A DNA stretch of 64,000 nt, from positions 1 to 64,000 of the forward strand of contig JBCDKT010000020.1 in the NCBI GenBank assembly GCA_038746285.1, in the 5' to 3' direction. Under the pieces are notes generated by a model. The model was not told the DNA's origin. It ran no database searches and worked only from the letters and a program-made list of their open reading frames with translations. Position numbers and translations under genes: made by a program. This stretch comes from Bacteroidota bacterium (lineage in GTDB: Bacteria; Bacteroidota; Rhodothermia; Rhodothermales; JANQRZ01). Positions 25,124 through 33,710 of this stretch are shown piece by piece (the stretch's first letter is position 1; each line of letters starts with the position of its first letter).

Positions 25124-26533
25124 ATGCACGAAGAACTCACCCCGCGCCAGATCGTCGCGGAACTCGACAAGTACATCATCGGGCAGACCGACGCCAAGAA
25201 GAGCGTCGCGATCGCGCTCCGCAACCGGTGGCGCCGCATGAACGCGCCCGAGGAGATGCGCGACGAGATCATGCCCAACAACATCGTCATGATCGGCCCG
25301 ACGGGCGTGGGCAAGACCGAGATCGCCCGCCGCCTCGCCCGCCTCGCCGGCGCGCCGTTCATCAAGGTCGAGGCCACGAAGTTCACCGAGGTCGGCTACG
25401 TCGGGCGCGACGTGGACTCGATCATCCGCGACCTCGCCGACTTCGCGGTCGGAATGATCAAGGAGGAGCAGGCCGAGGGCGTGCAGGAGCGGGCCCGCCA
25501 GCAGGCCGAGGAGCGCGTGCTCGACGTGCTGATCCCGCCCTCGGAGCCGCGCAAAGAGAAGGCCGGCACCCTCCTCAACGGCCCCGGCTTCGTCATCCGC
25601 CCGCAGGAGGACGTCGACGAGCCCGCCAGCGAGGACGACCTCCGCGAGCGCACGCGCGAGCGCTTCCGCACCATGCTCCGCGAGGGCAAGCTCAGCGAGC
25701 GCGAGGTCGAGATCGACGTGGCGAGCGAGGGCACGCCGACGCTCCAGATGTTCGGGCCGATGGGGATGGAGGAGATGGGGATCAACATCCAGGAGATGTT
25801 CGGCAACCTCGGCGGCGGCAAGAAAAAGAAGAAGCGCCGGATGACGGTCGACGAGGCCATCGAGGCCCTCGCGGTCGAGGAGGCGCAGAAGCTGATCGAC
25901 ATGGACGCCGTCCAGAAAGAGGCCATCGAGCGCGTCCAGCAGGCCGGGATTGTGTTCATCGACGAGATCGACAAGGTCGCCGGCGGCTCGCGCCAGGCCG
26001 GCGGGCCGGACGTCTCGCGCGAGGGCGTCCAGCGCGACCTCCTGCCGATCGTCGAGGGCTCGAACGTGATGACGAAGTACGGCATGGTCAAGACCGACCA
26101 CGTCCTCTTCATCGCCTCCGGCGCGTTCCACGTCTCCAAGCCCAGCGACCTCATCCCCGAACTCCAGGGCCGCTTCCCGATCCGCGTCGAACTCGACAAC
26201 CTCACCGAGAGCGACTTCTACAAGATTCTCACGATCCCGCAGAACGCGCTCCTCAAGCAGTACCAGGCCCTCCTGGCCTCCGAAGGCGTCGAGATCGAGT
26301 TCACCGAGGACGCCGTGCGCGAGGTTGCCCGGATCGCGGCCCAGGTCAACGCGGAGGTCGAGAACATCGGGGCCCGCCGGCTCCACACGATCCTGACGAC
26401 GCTCCTCGAAGAGATCCTGTTCGCCGTCCCCGAAGAAGAGCAGGACGACAAGGTCGTGGTCGACGAGGCCTACGTCCGCGACCGGCTCCAGTCCGTCGCC
26501 GAGAACCGCGACCTGAGCCAATATATTTTGTGA
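25124..26533 (+). CDS. hslU: ATP-dependent protease ATPase subunit HslU
   Basis: The 469-residue AAA+ unfoldase feeds substrates to HslV. It starts with [17 protein letters not shown], has Walker [10 protein letters not shown], the pore-loop region [15 protein letters not shown], the I-domain (about 110-240) with the Lys/Arg-rich KKKKKRR stretch, Walker [11 protein letters not shown], and sensor motifs near [11 protein letters not shown]. The C-terminus DLSQYIL is the conserved tail that docks into HslV. It is separated from the NYN gene by a strong palindrome but is on the same strand. Confidence 0.96.
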   Translation: MHEELTPRQIVAELDKYIIGQTDAKKSVAIALRNRWRRMNAPEEMRDEIMPNNIVMIGPTGVGKTEIARRLARLAGAPFIKVEATKFTEVGYVGRDVDSIIRDLADFAVGMIKEEQAEGVQERARQQAEERVLDVLIPPSEPRKEKAGTLLNGPGFVIRPQEDVDEPASEDDLRERTRERFRTMLREGKLSEREVEIDVASEGTPTLQMFGPMGMEEMGINIQEMFGNLGGGKKKKKRRMTVDEAIEALAVEEAQKLIDMDAVQKEAIERVQQAGIVFIDEIDKVAGGSRQAGGPDVSREGVQRDLLPIVEGSNVMTKYGMVKTDHVLFIASGAFHVSKPSDLIPELQGRFPIRVELDNLTESDFYKILTIPQNALLKQYQALLASEGVEIEFTEDAVREVARIAAQVNAEVENIGARRLHTILTTLLEEILFAVPEEEQDDKVVVDEAYVRDRLQSVAENRDLSQYIL

Positions 26534-26624
26534 CCGGGGGATTGATAGATCAGGGGATTGGAGCACAGTCCTGAACGCATCGTCTCCATACCGCACATCG
26601 CTGCACGGGCTCGATGACGAGGCG

Positions 26625-27560
26625 ATGCGCTCGGCGTGGGAGGCGCTGCTGGCCCGGAGTCCACAGGCGTCGGTGTTCTCGCACCTCGCGCTCGGCGAGC
26701 ACGTCGGGCGCGCCTTCGGACTGAGGCCGCGCGTAGCAGGCGCGTGGGAGGGCGACGTGCTCCGCGCGGGCGTCCTGCTCTACGAGAAGCGCCGAGGGCC
26801 GTACTGCGCCGCCGCGATCCCGCCGCTCGTGCCGCGCGTCTCGCCGCTTCTCGACCGCCCGCCGCGTGAGGCCGACACTCACTACCGACGCTCGCCGCTC
26901 CAGGCGCTCCTCGGGTGCGTGGCGGAACGCTTTCACCAGGCGAGCCTCGCCGCGCACCCGTCGCTCGTGGACGCGCGCCCGTTCCAGTGGGGCGGGTGGC
27001 ACGTCACGCCCGCCTACACCTACGCGCGCGACCTCCGGCCCGGCGAAGAGGTCACGGCGGCGTGGTCCTCGACCACCCGGCACGCCTGGCAGAACCACCG
27101 CGAGGCGTTCGAGGTCGCCGAGGGCGTGGACGGCCTGGACGAAGTGCTGGCGCTTGTCGAGGCGTCGCACGAGCGGCAGCAGCAGCCGCTCAGCGTGCCG
27201 TCTGCTGCGATGCGAAGCCTCCTGGCCAGACTGGCCGAGTCCGGGCTCGCGCGCCTCTTCGTCGCCCGGCGCGACGGGGACGCCGAGGCGGGCGTCGCCG
27301 TGCTCTCGGACGGGCGGGCGGCACACTACTGGCTTGCCGGCAGCCGGCCCGGACCGGCCATGACCGTCCTCGTCGCCGCCGTCCTGACCCGGCTCCGGGA
27401 CGAGGGCGTAGCGTATTTTGACTTCGCCGGGGCCAACACGCCCTCGATCGCTGAGTTCAAGCGCAAGTTCGGCTGCCGCCTCGTGCCCTACGTCCGCGCC
27501 CGCCGCGTGTCGCGCCCCGAGCTTCGCCTGCTGGACGCCCTCCGCCGGAGGAGTTTCTAG
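26625..27560 (+). CDS. GNAT/FemAB-like acyltransferase (BioF2-like)
   Basis: The 311-residue protein has the FemAB-like GNAT pattern seen in polysaccharide gene clusters: SPQASVFSHLALGEHVGRAFG near the start, TPAYTYARDLRPGEEVTAAW and TRHAWQNHREAFEV centrally, and YFDFAGANTPSIAEFKRKFG at the end, the FKxxFG motif being characteristic. It may acylate or add an amino acid to a cell-surface sugar. The true start may be upstream of ATG 26625, since in-frame sequence before it looks coding (VLNASSPYRTSLHGLDDEAM), but only CTG or ATT codons are available there. Its TAG stop is part of a heptad repeat. Confidence 0.75.
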   Translation: MRSAWEALLARSPQASVFSHLALGEHVGRAFGLRPRVAGAWEGDVLRAGVLLYEKRRGPYCAAAIPPLVPRVSPLLDRPPREADTHYRRSPLQALLGCVAERFHQASLAAHPSLVDARPFQWGGWHVTPAYTYARDLRPGEEVTAAWSSTTRHAWQNHREAFEVAEGVDGLDEVLALVEASHERQQQPLSVPSAAMRSLLARLAESGLARLFVARRDGDAEAGVAVLSDGRAAHYWLAGSRPGPAMTVLVAAVLTRLRDEGVAYFDFAGANTPSIAEFKRKFGCRLVPYVRARRVSRPELRLLDALRRRSF

Positions 27561-27805
27561 TTCCTCGTTTCTCGCCATGCAGGAGCCGCCGACCGTGCTC
27601 GAAGAGAAACTAGAAGCTGAGAGGGCGTTGAGGATTCACCGCGACGGGCTGCGCGTGGTCGCTGAACCCGTCCGCTGCGTTGCGCTCGTCGCCCGATGCG
27701 GGGGCATCTGGCTTCTCGCGCGCCTTGCGGGCCGTCTCCAGCCCCTCACGCTCGCCGTCCTCTCGAAAATCTCAACGCCCTCTAAAAACTGGAAACCAGA
27801 AACGG
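27554..27805. repeat. Heptad palindrome (TTTCTAG type) interrupted by a class B mini-element
   Basis: Left units TTTCTAG, TTCCTCG and TTTCTCG (27554-27574) face AGAAACT and AGAAGCT, then, after the 164-bp class B element, AAAACTG, GAAACCA and GAAACGG. The right arm is thus split by the insertion. Unit sequence is nearly the same as in the palindrome between mreB and mreC. Confidence 0.75.
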
Positions 27806-29400
27806 CATCGCTGCCGCTCTGGCTTGCCCTGCTTACGCTCGTCGGGGCCTTCCTCCGGTTCGGCTACGTCTACGGCACCGGCGACCAGGACGAGCTGATC
27901 CCATCGGTGCTGCACCTGCTCGACGGGGCGCTGTTCACGCAGGACTGGCTCGTGCAGACGGTCACCTCGGGCGTGAACGTGCGGACGTACTTCCTCTGGC
28001 TGACGGCGCTGCCGAGCCTCGCGCTGCCGGTGTGGCTCACGTCGGCAGTGCTGTGGGGCGGGGTGATGGTCGCGCTCGCGTACGGCGTCTACGGGCTAGC
28101 GTGGGAGGTGACGCGGAGCCGGCTCGGGGCGGCGCTCGCGGTGCCGGTGGCGCTCGCCGTGGCGGTGAAATGGACGCTCGGGGCAAACGCGCTCGTCTCG
28201 AACGCGCACGTCCCGGAGAGCGTGGCGTGGGCGCTCATCGTGCCTGCCGTGACCGTCTTCCTCCAGCGGCGATGGGTGCGCGCCGGGCTGCTGCTCGGGG
28301 TCGCGGCGTGGCTCCACCTCCTCGCGGCGGCGCAGGTCGCGCTCGTCCTCGGCGTGGTCGGGCTGGCGCAGGCCGTGGCGGCGGTCGAACTCGACGGGCG
28401 GCAACTGCGGGCTGATTTTGTAGCCCTGCTCGCCTTCGGCGGCGTCTTCTTGCTCGCGGCGCTGCCGGCGCTGGGGCCGGTCGTGCTGGACCAGCTCACA
28501 CCCTCGGGTGGACTCGCCGAGGCGGCACCGCCATTCTACATCCACGCCCAGTTCCGCAACCCCTTCCACCACCTGTTCTCTTCGTTCGAGGTGGCGCACC
28601 ACCTGCGGTTCTGGCCTCTCGTCGCACTCGGACTGGCGTCGGGGGTAGGGCTGGACCGGCGGGGCGCGCTGCGGCACGGGCGAGCACTGGCAGTCGGTGG
28701 ATCACTTGTCGCAGCGCTCTGCGCCCTCGCCGTGGTGTTCGTGGAAGTCGTCCCGGTGACACTCGTGGCGAAGCTGCAGTTTTTCAAGCTGACGGTGCTC
28801 GTGAACCTCCTGTGCTCAGTCCTGATCGCGGCGGCGCTCGTCCACCTCCTGCCCGCGCCGTTGCGCCGAACCGGGCGGTGGCTGCTGGAGCAGCGCCGAG
28901 CCGGGCTGGCCCTCGCGCTCGGGTTCGCGTTCGTCGTCGGGGTGCTCGCCGTGCAGGGTGTAGGACGGCCGGGGGCCCTGCTCGTCCCGGTGCGCCACCT
29001 CGCCTCGCCGCTCGGCGAGGCCGAGCAGTGGGCGCGGGCCGAGACGCCGCCTGACGCCCTCTTCGCGGTCCCGCCGTCGGTGAGTTCGTTCCGGTCCTTC
29101 GCCCACCGCGCGGTCGTGGCGAACTACGCTGGGTTCGTGTTTGCGGACCGGGACATGCAGGTCTGGTTTCGGCGGCTGATGGACCTCGCCCCGATCTCGC
29201 CGCCGGAGACCGGGATTGGCGTCAAGCCCGTGCTCGACGCGGCCTACGCGCGCCATGAGCCGGAGGCGTGGCGGCGCTTGCAGTCGGGCTACGGTATCGA
29301 CTACATCCTCATGCCGCAGGAGGCGGCGGCGCTGCCGTTCCGGGTCGCGTTCGAGAACGAGGGCTGGTTGGTCTACCGGCTGCCGGAGGCGACCTCGTGA
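27577..29400 (+). CDS. Polytopic membrane protein of a surface-polysaccharide locus
   Basis: From about residue 78 the protein is a multi-pass membrane protein of roughly ten to twelve helices, with FGYVYGTGDQDELIPSVLHL in the first extracytoplasmic loop and a soluble C-terminal region (ISPPETGIGVKPVLDAAYAR). The acidic GDQDE motif after the first helix recalls GT-C type glycosyltransferases and DUF6798-like proteins; no firm family is claimed. The first ~77 residues are encoded by repeat DNA: the end of a heptad palindrome and an entire class B element read through in frame. No ATG, GTG or TTG lies between that repeat and the first helix, so ATG 27577 or a codon inside the repeat must be used. 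Confidence 0.7.
   Translation: MQEPPTVLEEKLEAERALRIHRDGLRVVAEPVRCVALVARCGGIWLLARLAGRLQPLTLAVLSKISTPSKNWKPETASLPLWLALLTLVGAFLRFGYVYGTGDQDELIPSVLHLLDGALFTQDWLVQTVTSGVNVRTYFLWLTALPSLALPVWLTSAVLWGGVMVALAYGVYGLAWEVTRSRLGAALAVPVALAVAVKWTLGANALVSNAHVPESVAWALIVPAVTVFLQRRWVRAGLLLGVAAWLHLLAAAQVALVLGVVGLAQAVAAVELDGRQLRADFVALLAFGGVFLLAALPALGPVVLDQLTPSGGLAEAAPPFYIHAQFRNPFHHLFSSFEVAHHLRFWPLVALGLASGVGLDRRGALRHGRALAVGGSLVAALCALAVVFVEVVPVTLVAKLQFFKLTVLVNLLCSVLIAAALVHLLPAPLRRTGRWLLEQRRAGLALALGFAFVVGVLAVQGVGRPGALLVPVRHLASPLGEAEQWARAETPPDALFAVPPSVSSFRSFAHRAVVANYAGFVFADRDMQVWFRRLMDLAPISPPETGIGVKPVLDAAYARHEPEAWRRLQSGYGIDYILMPQEAAALPFRVAFENEGWLVYRLPEATS
27620..27783. mobile_element. 164-bp mini-element with terminal inverted repeats (class B)
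   Basis: Starts AGAGGGCGTTGAGGATT and ends AATCTCAACGCCCTCT like the copy at 13.3 kb, with shared interior blocks such as CGCGCGCCTTGCGG and CCCTCACGCTCGCCGTCCT. It has inserted into the right arm of a heptad palindrome and is open in the frame of the membrane-protein gene. Confidence 0.82.
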
Positions 29401-30857
29401 ACCGACTCGTCCGCCTCCTTCCCGAGTCGCTGCGCGCGCTCGCGCGCGGGACGCTCGCCGGACCAGTGCTGACGCTCGTCTCTGGGACGGTCGCGGCGCA
29501 GGCACTGGCCTACCTCGCCCGCCCACTCCTGACCCGCCTCTTCACGCCCGAGGCGTTCGGCCTGCTCGGCTTCTACCTCGCCGCCGTCGCCGTGCTCTCG
29601 ACAGCGGCGACGGGGAAGTACGAGGACGCGATCCCGCTCCCGGCCTCGGAGCGCGACGCGGCGGGCGTGTGGACGCTCGCGCTCGGGCTCAGCCTCGTCG
29701 TGTCGCTGGCGAGCCTGGCGGTCATCCCGCTGCGCGAGCCGGTGGCGGCGCTGCTCGGCCGCCCGGAGGTGGCGATGGCGCTGTGGTTCGTCCCGGTGGG
29801 CGTGTGGGCAGCGGCGTGGGGCCGGGCCAGCGAGGTCTGGCTGACGCGGACGGACCGCTTCGGCTCGGTGTCCGGCGCCCGCGTTGCGCAGAACGCGGTG
29901 ATGGTGCCGGCGCAGATCGGAGCTGGACTGACGGGCGGGGCGGCGACAGGCCTCGTCGGCGGTCACCTCGCCGGGCGGCTCGTGGGGACGGCGGTGCTGA
30001 CCGGCGTCGCGCTGCGCAAGGTGCGGCCCGCTCTAGCCGACCTCCGGCGGCTCGCGCGTCTGTACCGGCGGTTTCCGCTGTTCTCGATGCCGTCGGGGTT
30101 CCTGAACACGCTCTCGATGCAGCTCCCGGCGTTCCTGCTGCTCGCGTTCTTCGCGCCGGACGTGCTCGGGCTCTACGTCCTCGCCTACGGCACGCTCGCC
30201 GTCCCGATGCAACTCGTCGGCGGGGCCGTCGGACAGGTTTTCTTCGTCCGGGCCGCCGAGGCGCGGCGCGAGGGTGCGCTCGGTGCGCTCACGCAGACGG
30301 TCTTCGCCCGGCTGAGCGCGTTCGGGTTGTTTCCGCTCGCGGCGATGCTCCTGGCGGCTCCGTCGGCGTTTGCCGTCGTCTTCGGGGACGCGTGGCGCGA
30401 GGCGGGGGTCTTCGCCCAACTGCTTGCGCCGTGGCTCTACTTTTCGTTCGTCAGCGCGCCGCTCTCGGCCCTCTTCGACGTGCTGGAGCAGCAGCCGTCG
30501 GAGCTTGCCTTCAACGTCGCCCTCGTCATCGCCCGAGCCGCCGCGCTCGTGCTCGGCGGGCAGAGCGGGAGCGCCCTCGTCGCGGTCGGATTGTTCGGGG
30601 CCGTGAGCGCCGCCGGCTGGCTCGTCCACACGGTGTGGATGCTGCGGTGGGGCCAGGCCGACGTGCGGGAGGCAGTCCGCGCCGTCGGGCGCCATGCGCT
30701 CGTGGCGGCCGGTCCGCTTGCGCTCGTCGGAGCGGCCGTGTGGGGGCTCGGCAGCGACCTCGCCGTGACCGGCGTGTTGATCGCCGCCGCCGTCCTGTGG
30801 CTCGGCCTCGCGGCGCGCTTCACCCCGCTGTGGCCGAGCGCGGAGGCTTCGCCATGA
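29397..30857 (+). CDS. Oligosaccharide flippase family protein (Wzx-like)
   Basis: The 486-residue, strongly hydrophobic protein has about 12-14 membrane segments and the MOP/Wzx arrangement: LVSGTVAAQALAYLARPLLT at the first helix, RLFTPEAFGLLGFYLAAVAV, GKYEDAIPLPASERDA (the typical KYE.AI.LP motif of this family) and FPLFSMPSGFLNTLSMQLP. It should flip lipid-linked saccharide units to the periplasm. It starts at GTG 29397, overlapping the previous stop by four bases, and its own stop overlaps the next ATG by four, so these genes are tightly coupled. Confidence 0.88.
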   Translation: MNRLVRLLPESLRALARGTLAGPVLTLVSGTVAAQALAYLARPLLTRLFTPEAFGLLGFYLAAVAVLSTAATGKYEDAIPLPASERDAAGVWTLALGLSLVVSLASLAVIPLREPVAALLGRPEVAMALWFVPVGVWAAAWGRASEVWLTRTDRFGSVSGARVAQNAVMVPAQIGAGLTGGAATGLVGGHLAGRLVGTAVLTGVALRKVRPALADLRRLARLYRRFPLFSMPSGFLNTLSMQLPAFLLLAFFAPDVLGLYVLAYGTLAVPMQLVGGAVGQVFFVRAAEARREGALGALTQTVFARLSAFGLFPLAAMLLAAPSAFAVVFGDAWREAGVFAQLLAPWLYFSFVSAPLSALFDVLEQQPSELAFNVALVIARAAALVLGGQSGSALVAVGLFGAVSAAGWLVHTVWMLRWGQADVREAVRAVGRHALVAAGPLALVGAAVWGLGSDLAVTGVLIAAAVLWLGLAARFTPLWPSAEASP

Positions 30858-32482
30858 GGCTCCACCTCTCCGAGGGCGGAGCGCGACCGTGGCACCGGGC
30901 CGGAGCCGTCTGGGCACGCGGCGTCGCGTTCGCCCCGGACGGGGCGCTGCTCATCGGCGCTGCACTGGCCGATCATCTCGACGGTGCGGGAGAGGACTTC
31001 GCAGGACGGGTCGCTGCGCTCGACGGCACCTTTGCCGCCGTACGCACGGGCGAGGTCGCGGTAGCCGCCGTGGACCGCGTCCGCTCGATGCCGCTGTTCT
31101 ACGGACGCGGTGCAGAGGGCACATGGCACCTCAGCGATGATGCTCGCCACGTCGCCGACCGGACCGGCGCACAGCTCGACGATCCGCTCGCGGTCGCCGA
31201 GTTCATGCTGGCGAGCGCTACCAGCGGTCCGAGCACACTCTCGACCTCGGTCCGGCAGGTCCAGGCGGGCGAGGCGGTGACGCTCGGCGCGGGCGGGGCG
31301 ACGGGCACGCGCTACTACCGCTACGGCGTAGCACCGCTCTTCGACGCTCCCGAGGAGGACCTGGTCGAGGAAGGGGCGCGCCTGTTCGATCGGGCCTTCG
31401 AGCGCTTCCTAGTATCGGTGCAGGGACAGCCCATCGTCGTGCCGCTCAGCGCAGGGCTCGACTCGCGCCTGATCGCGGCGATGTGCGTGCGCGGCGGGCG
31501 GACAGACGCGCTCTGCTTCAGCTACGGGCGGCGGCGCTCGTTCGAGGCGCAGGCGAGCCGCCGGGTGGCGGACGCGCTGGGGCTGCGCTGGACGTTCGTC
31601 CCCTACGCCAACCGCGCCTGGCACCGGTGGTTTGCGAGTGCGGGCTTCCAGCAGTTCCGCCGCGCGGCGACCGGCCTCACCGCCATCGAGCACGAGCAGG
31701 ATTGGCCCGCCGTCCTTGCTCTTCGCGAACGGGGCCTACCCGAGGACGCGGCATTCGTCCCCGGCCACTCGGGCGACTTCATCAGCGGCGCATTTTACGC
31801 GGCCTCCCCGGCCGACTTCGAGCGGGACCCGGTCGAGTGGCTGTGGCGGAGGTACTACGCTGAGTGGCCGTCGCAGGGGCTCGCGCCGCAGGTCGTCGCC
31901 GGGCTGCGCGACCGCATCGCCGAGCGCATCGAGGATGCGGCGAGTCCGCTGGAGGCCTTCTCGAAGTTTGGCTGGCAGGAGCGGCAGGCGAAGATGATCG
32001 TCAACAGCATCCGGGTCTACGAGCACCACGGGTTCGACTGGCGGCTCCCGCTCTGGCTGAGCGGCGACGTGCTCGACTTCTGGAGCCGCGTCCCGGTCGA
32101 GCTTCGGCGCGGGCGCGCGCTCTACCGCCGCGTCGTCCGGCGGCTCGTCGGCGACGCCGTCTACGACCTCCCGAGCACGCTCCGCCGTGAGCCGCCGCTG
32201 ACCGGCAAGCTCCGCCGCCTCACCGACCGCGACGCCGGGCGCTACGGCATCTGGCTCGGCCCTCGTCCGCTCGCTGCTGCGCTTCGCACCCGCGTCGAGG
32301 ACCTCGTCGCCGATCACACGCGTGCGCACCCGGTCGTCGGGCCGGTCGTCGACGCCGTCGTCCGGCCGCTCGCTCGGCGTCCGGTGCCGTGGGCGACGAT
32401 CAACGGGCTCCTCGCGCTCAGCGAGCTAAACGACCTCACGCGGGAGGGCAGCACGTTATATCTCGGCCGGAGCGGTGTCTAA
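30854..32482 (+). CDS. Asparagine synthase-related protein
   Basis: The 542-residue protein has a glutamine-amidotransferase-like N-terminal half (about 1-170) and an asparagine-synthase ATP-pyrophosphatase half beginning near VVPLSAGLDSRLIAAMC; the loop is SAGLDS instead of the usual SGGLDS. The N-terminal catalytic Cys expected at position 2 is absent (MRLHL), so the glutaminase site is probably inactive. Such proteins occur in capsule and exopolysaccharide clusters and may amidate or otherwise couple sugar acids using ATP. It is coupled to the flippase gene by a four-base overlap. Confidence 0.8.
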   Translation: MRLHLSEGGARPWHRAGAVWARGVAFAPDGALLIGAALADHLDGAGEDFAGRVAALDGTFAAVRTGEVAVAAVDRVRSMPLFYGRGAEGTWHLSDDARHVADRTGAQLDDPLAVAEFMLASATSGPSTLSTSVRQVQAGEAVTLGAGGATGTRYYRYGVAPLFDAPEEDLVEEGARLFDRAFERFLVSVQGQPIVVPLSAGLDSRLIAAMCVRGGRTDALCFSYGRRRSFEAQASRRVADALGLRWTFVPYANRAWHRWFASAGFQQFRRAATGLTAIEHEQDWPAVLALRERGLPEDAAFVPGHSGDFISGAFYAASPADFERDPVEWLWRRYYAEWPSQGLAPQVVAGLRDRIAERIEDAASPLEAFSKFGWQERQAKMIVNSIRVYEHHGFDWRLPLWLSGDVLDFWSRVPVELRRGRALYRRVVRRLVGDAVYDLPSTLRREPPLTGKLRRLTDRDAGRYGIWLGPRPLAAALRTRVEDLVADHTRAHPVVGPVVDAVVRPLARRPVPWATINGLLALSELNDLTREGSTLYLGRSGV

Positions 32483-32516
32483 GGAGAGAACGCCCTCTCC
32501 ACGCATCTGGCCTGCC

Positions 32517-33251
32517 ATGCACGACGTCGTCAACCCCGCCGCTGAGCCGGACATCCAGTACCACCTCCCGATCAACCAGTGGGACGCCGCCGAGCGGCCC
32601 CGCGAGAAGCTCATGGCGCGCGGCGCGGCGGCGCTCTCCGACGCCGAGCTGATCGCGCTCATCTTCGGCAACGGGACGCGGACCAAAGAGGGTAGCTTGT
32701 CGGCGGTCCAGCTCGGGCAGGCGCTGCTCCAGACCTACGGCTCGCTCGCCACGCTGTCGAAGAAAGACCGGAAGCTCTTGCAGCGCGTCGTCGGGATCGG
32801 CCCGGCGAAGGCGGTGCAGCTTATGGCCGCGTTCGAGATCGGCCGGCGCGTCGAGGCGCAGGGCGACGGCGAGCGCGTCCAGGTCTGCTCGCCCGCTGAC
32901 GTGGCGGCAGCCTACGGCCCGAAGCTGCGCGACCTGAAACGCGAGGTCTTCGTCATCGTGCTGCTCAACACGGCCAACGTCATCACCGGCGACTTCACCG
33001 TCTCCGAGGGCGGTCTCGCCGCCAGCATCGTCGAGCCGCGCGCCGTCTTCCAGCGGGCCGTCGTCGAGAACGCTGCGGCTATCGTGTGCCTCCACAACCA
33101 CCCCTCCGGCAACCCCGAGCCGAGCCGGGAAGACGTGCAGATCACGAAGCAGCTCGTCGAGGCCGGCAAGCTGATGGGCATCCCTGTCCACGACCACCTC
33201 ATCATCGCCGGGCGCGGCTACACGTCGCTGGCGGAGCGGGGGCTGATGTAG
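32517..33251 (+). CDS. radC: RadC family JAB/MPN domain protein
   Basis: The 244-residue protein begins with INQWDAAERPREKLMARGAAALSDAELIALIFG, has a helix-hairpin-helix segment (LLQRVVGIGPAKAVQLMAAFEIGRR) and a JAMM metalloenzyme domain with CLHNHPSGNPEPSREDVQIT and LMGIPVHDHLII, giving His, His and Asp ligands. The exact biochemical role of RadC is unsettled; it is not needed for classic recombination repair in E. coli-type tests. I start at ATG 32517; a GTG at 32475 overlapping the previous gene is open but adds non-conserved residues. An octamer repeat begins at its stop codon. Confidence 0.92.
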   Translation: MHDVVNPAAEPDIQYHLPINQWDAAERPREKLMARGAAALSDAELIALIFGNGTRTKEGSLSAVQLGQALLQTYGSLATLSKKDRKLLQRVVGIGPAKAVQLMAAFEIGRRVEAQGDGERVQVCSPADVAAAYGPKLRDLKREVFVIVLLNTANVITGDFTVSEGGLAASIVEPRAVFQRAVVENAAAIVCLHNHPSGNPEPSREDVQITKQLVEAGKLMGIPVHDHLIIAGRGYTSLAERGLM

Positions 33252-33281
33252 GAGCGGAAGAGCGGAGGCGGGGAAGAGCGG
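33250..33281. repeat. Four tandem octamers (AAGAGCGG type) at the radC stop
   Basis: AGGAGCGG, AAGAGCGG, AGGCGGGG and AAGAGCGG follow each other from the last base of the radC stop region. They are the reverse-complement type of the octamers in the dacB signal sequence. No opposing arm is seen here. Confidence 0.65.
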
Positions 33282-33314
33282 CAGGGTCTCGTTCACCAAG
33301 CGGTGTGCAGCGCG

Positions 33315-33710
33315 ATGACTATTGATCGAGTGGAGCAGTTGCGTATCTATCAACGCGCCTTTGAGGCAGCGATGGACGTGTTCGAGTGGTCGAAGCAATG
33401 GCCGCGAGAAGAGCGGTACGCGCTCACAGATCAGGCTCGTCGCTCGTCGCGGGCGGTCTGCGCGAATCTCTCCGAGGCGTGGGCGAAGCGGCGCTACCCG
33501 AAGCACTTCGTCAGCAAACTGAGCGATGCTCACGGCGAGGCCGAGGAAACCCTGACGTGGCTCCGCTTCGCCCACGGATGTGGCTATCTGCTCTCCGACG
33601 CTGCCGAAAAGCTCATCTCACGCTACCGGCAGATCATCGCCGGTCTCGTCCGCATGATGGCCTCACCCGAATCGTGGTGCCTCCCGGATCCAGTGCGCCA
33701 TCAGTCATAG
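33315..33710 (+). CDS. Four-helix bundle protein, S23/IVP family
   Basis: This 131-residue protein matches the four-helix bundle family first noted in 23S rRNA intervening sequences: LRIYQRAFEAAMDVFEWSKQWPREERYALTDQARRSSRAVCANLSEAWAKR-like order of motifs, with RRSSRAVCANLSEAW as the hallmark, then KLSDAHGEAEETLTWLRFA and a final helix (LISRYRQIIAGLVRMM). Here it is a free-standing chromosomal gene, as is common in Bacteroidota relatives. Function is unknown. ATG 33315 is chosen over a GTG 12 bases upstream. Its 3' end overlaps the convergent immunity-like gene by ten bases. Confidence 0.85.
   Translation: MTIDRVEQLRIYQRAFEAAMDVFEWSKQWPREERYALTDQARRSSRAVCANLSEAWAKRRYPKHFVSKLSDAHGEAEETLTWLRFAHGCGYLLSDAAEKLISRYRQIIAGLVRMMASPESWCLPDPVRHQS

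Noticed and set aside
24002-26596. An 864-codon open frame antisense to the NYN gene and hslU
   Set aside because: It mirrors two recognisable genes and its translation has no domain pattern.
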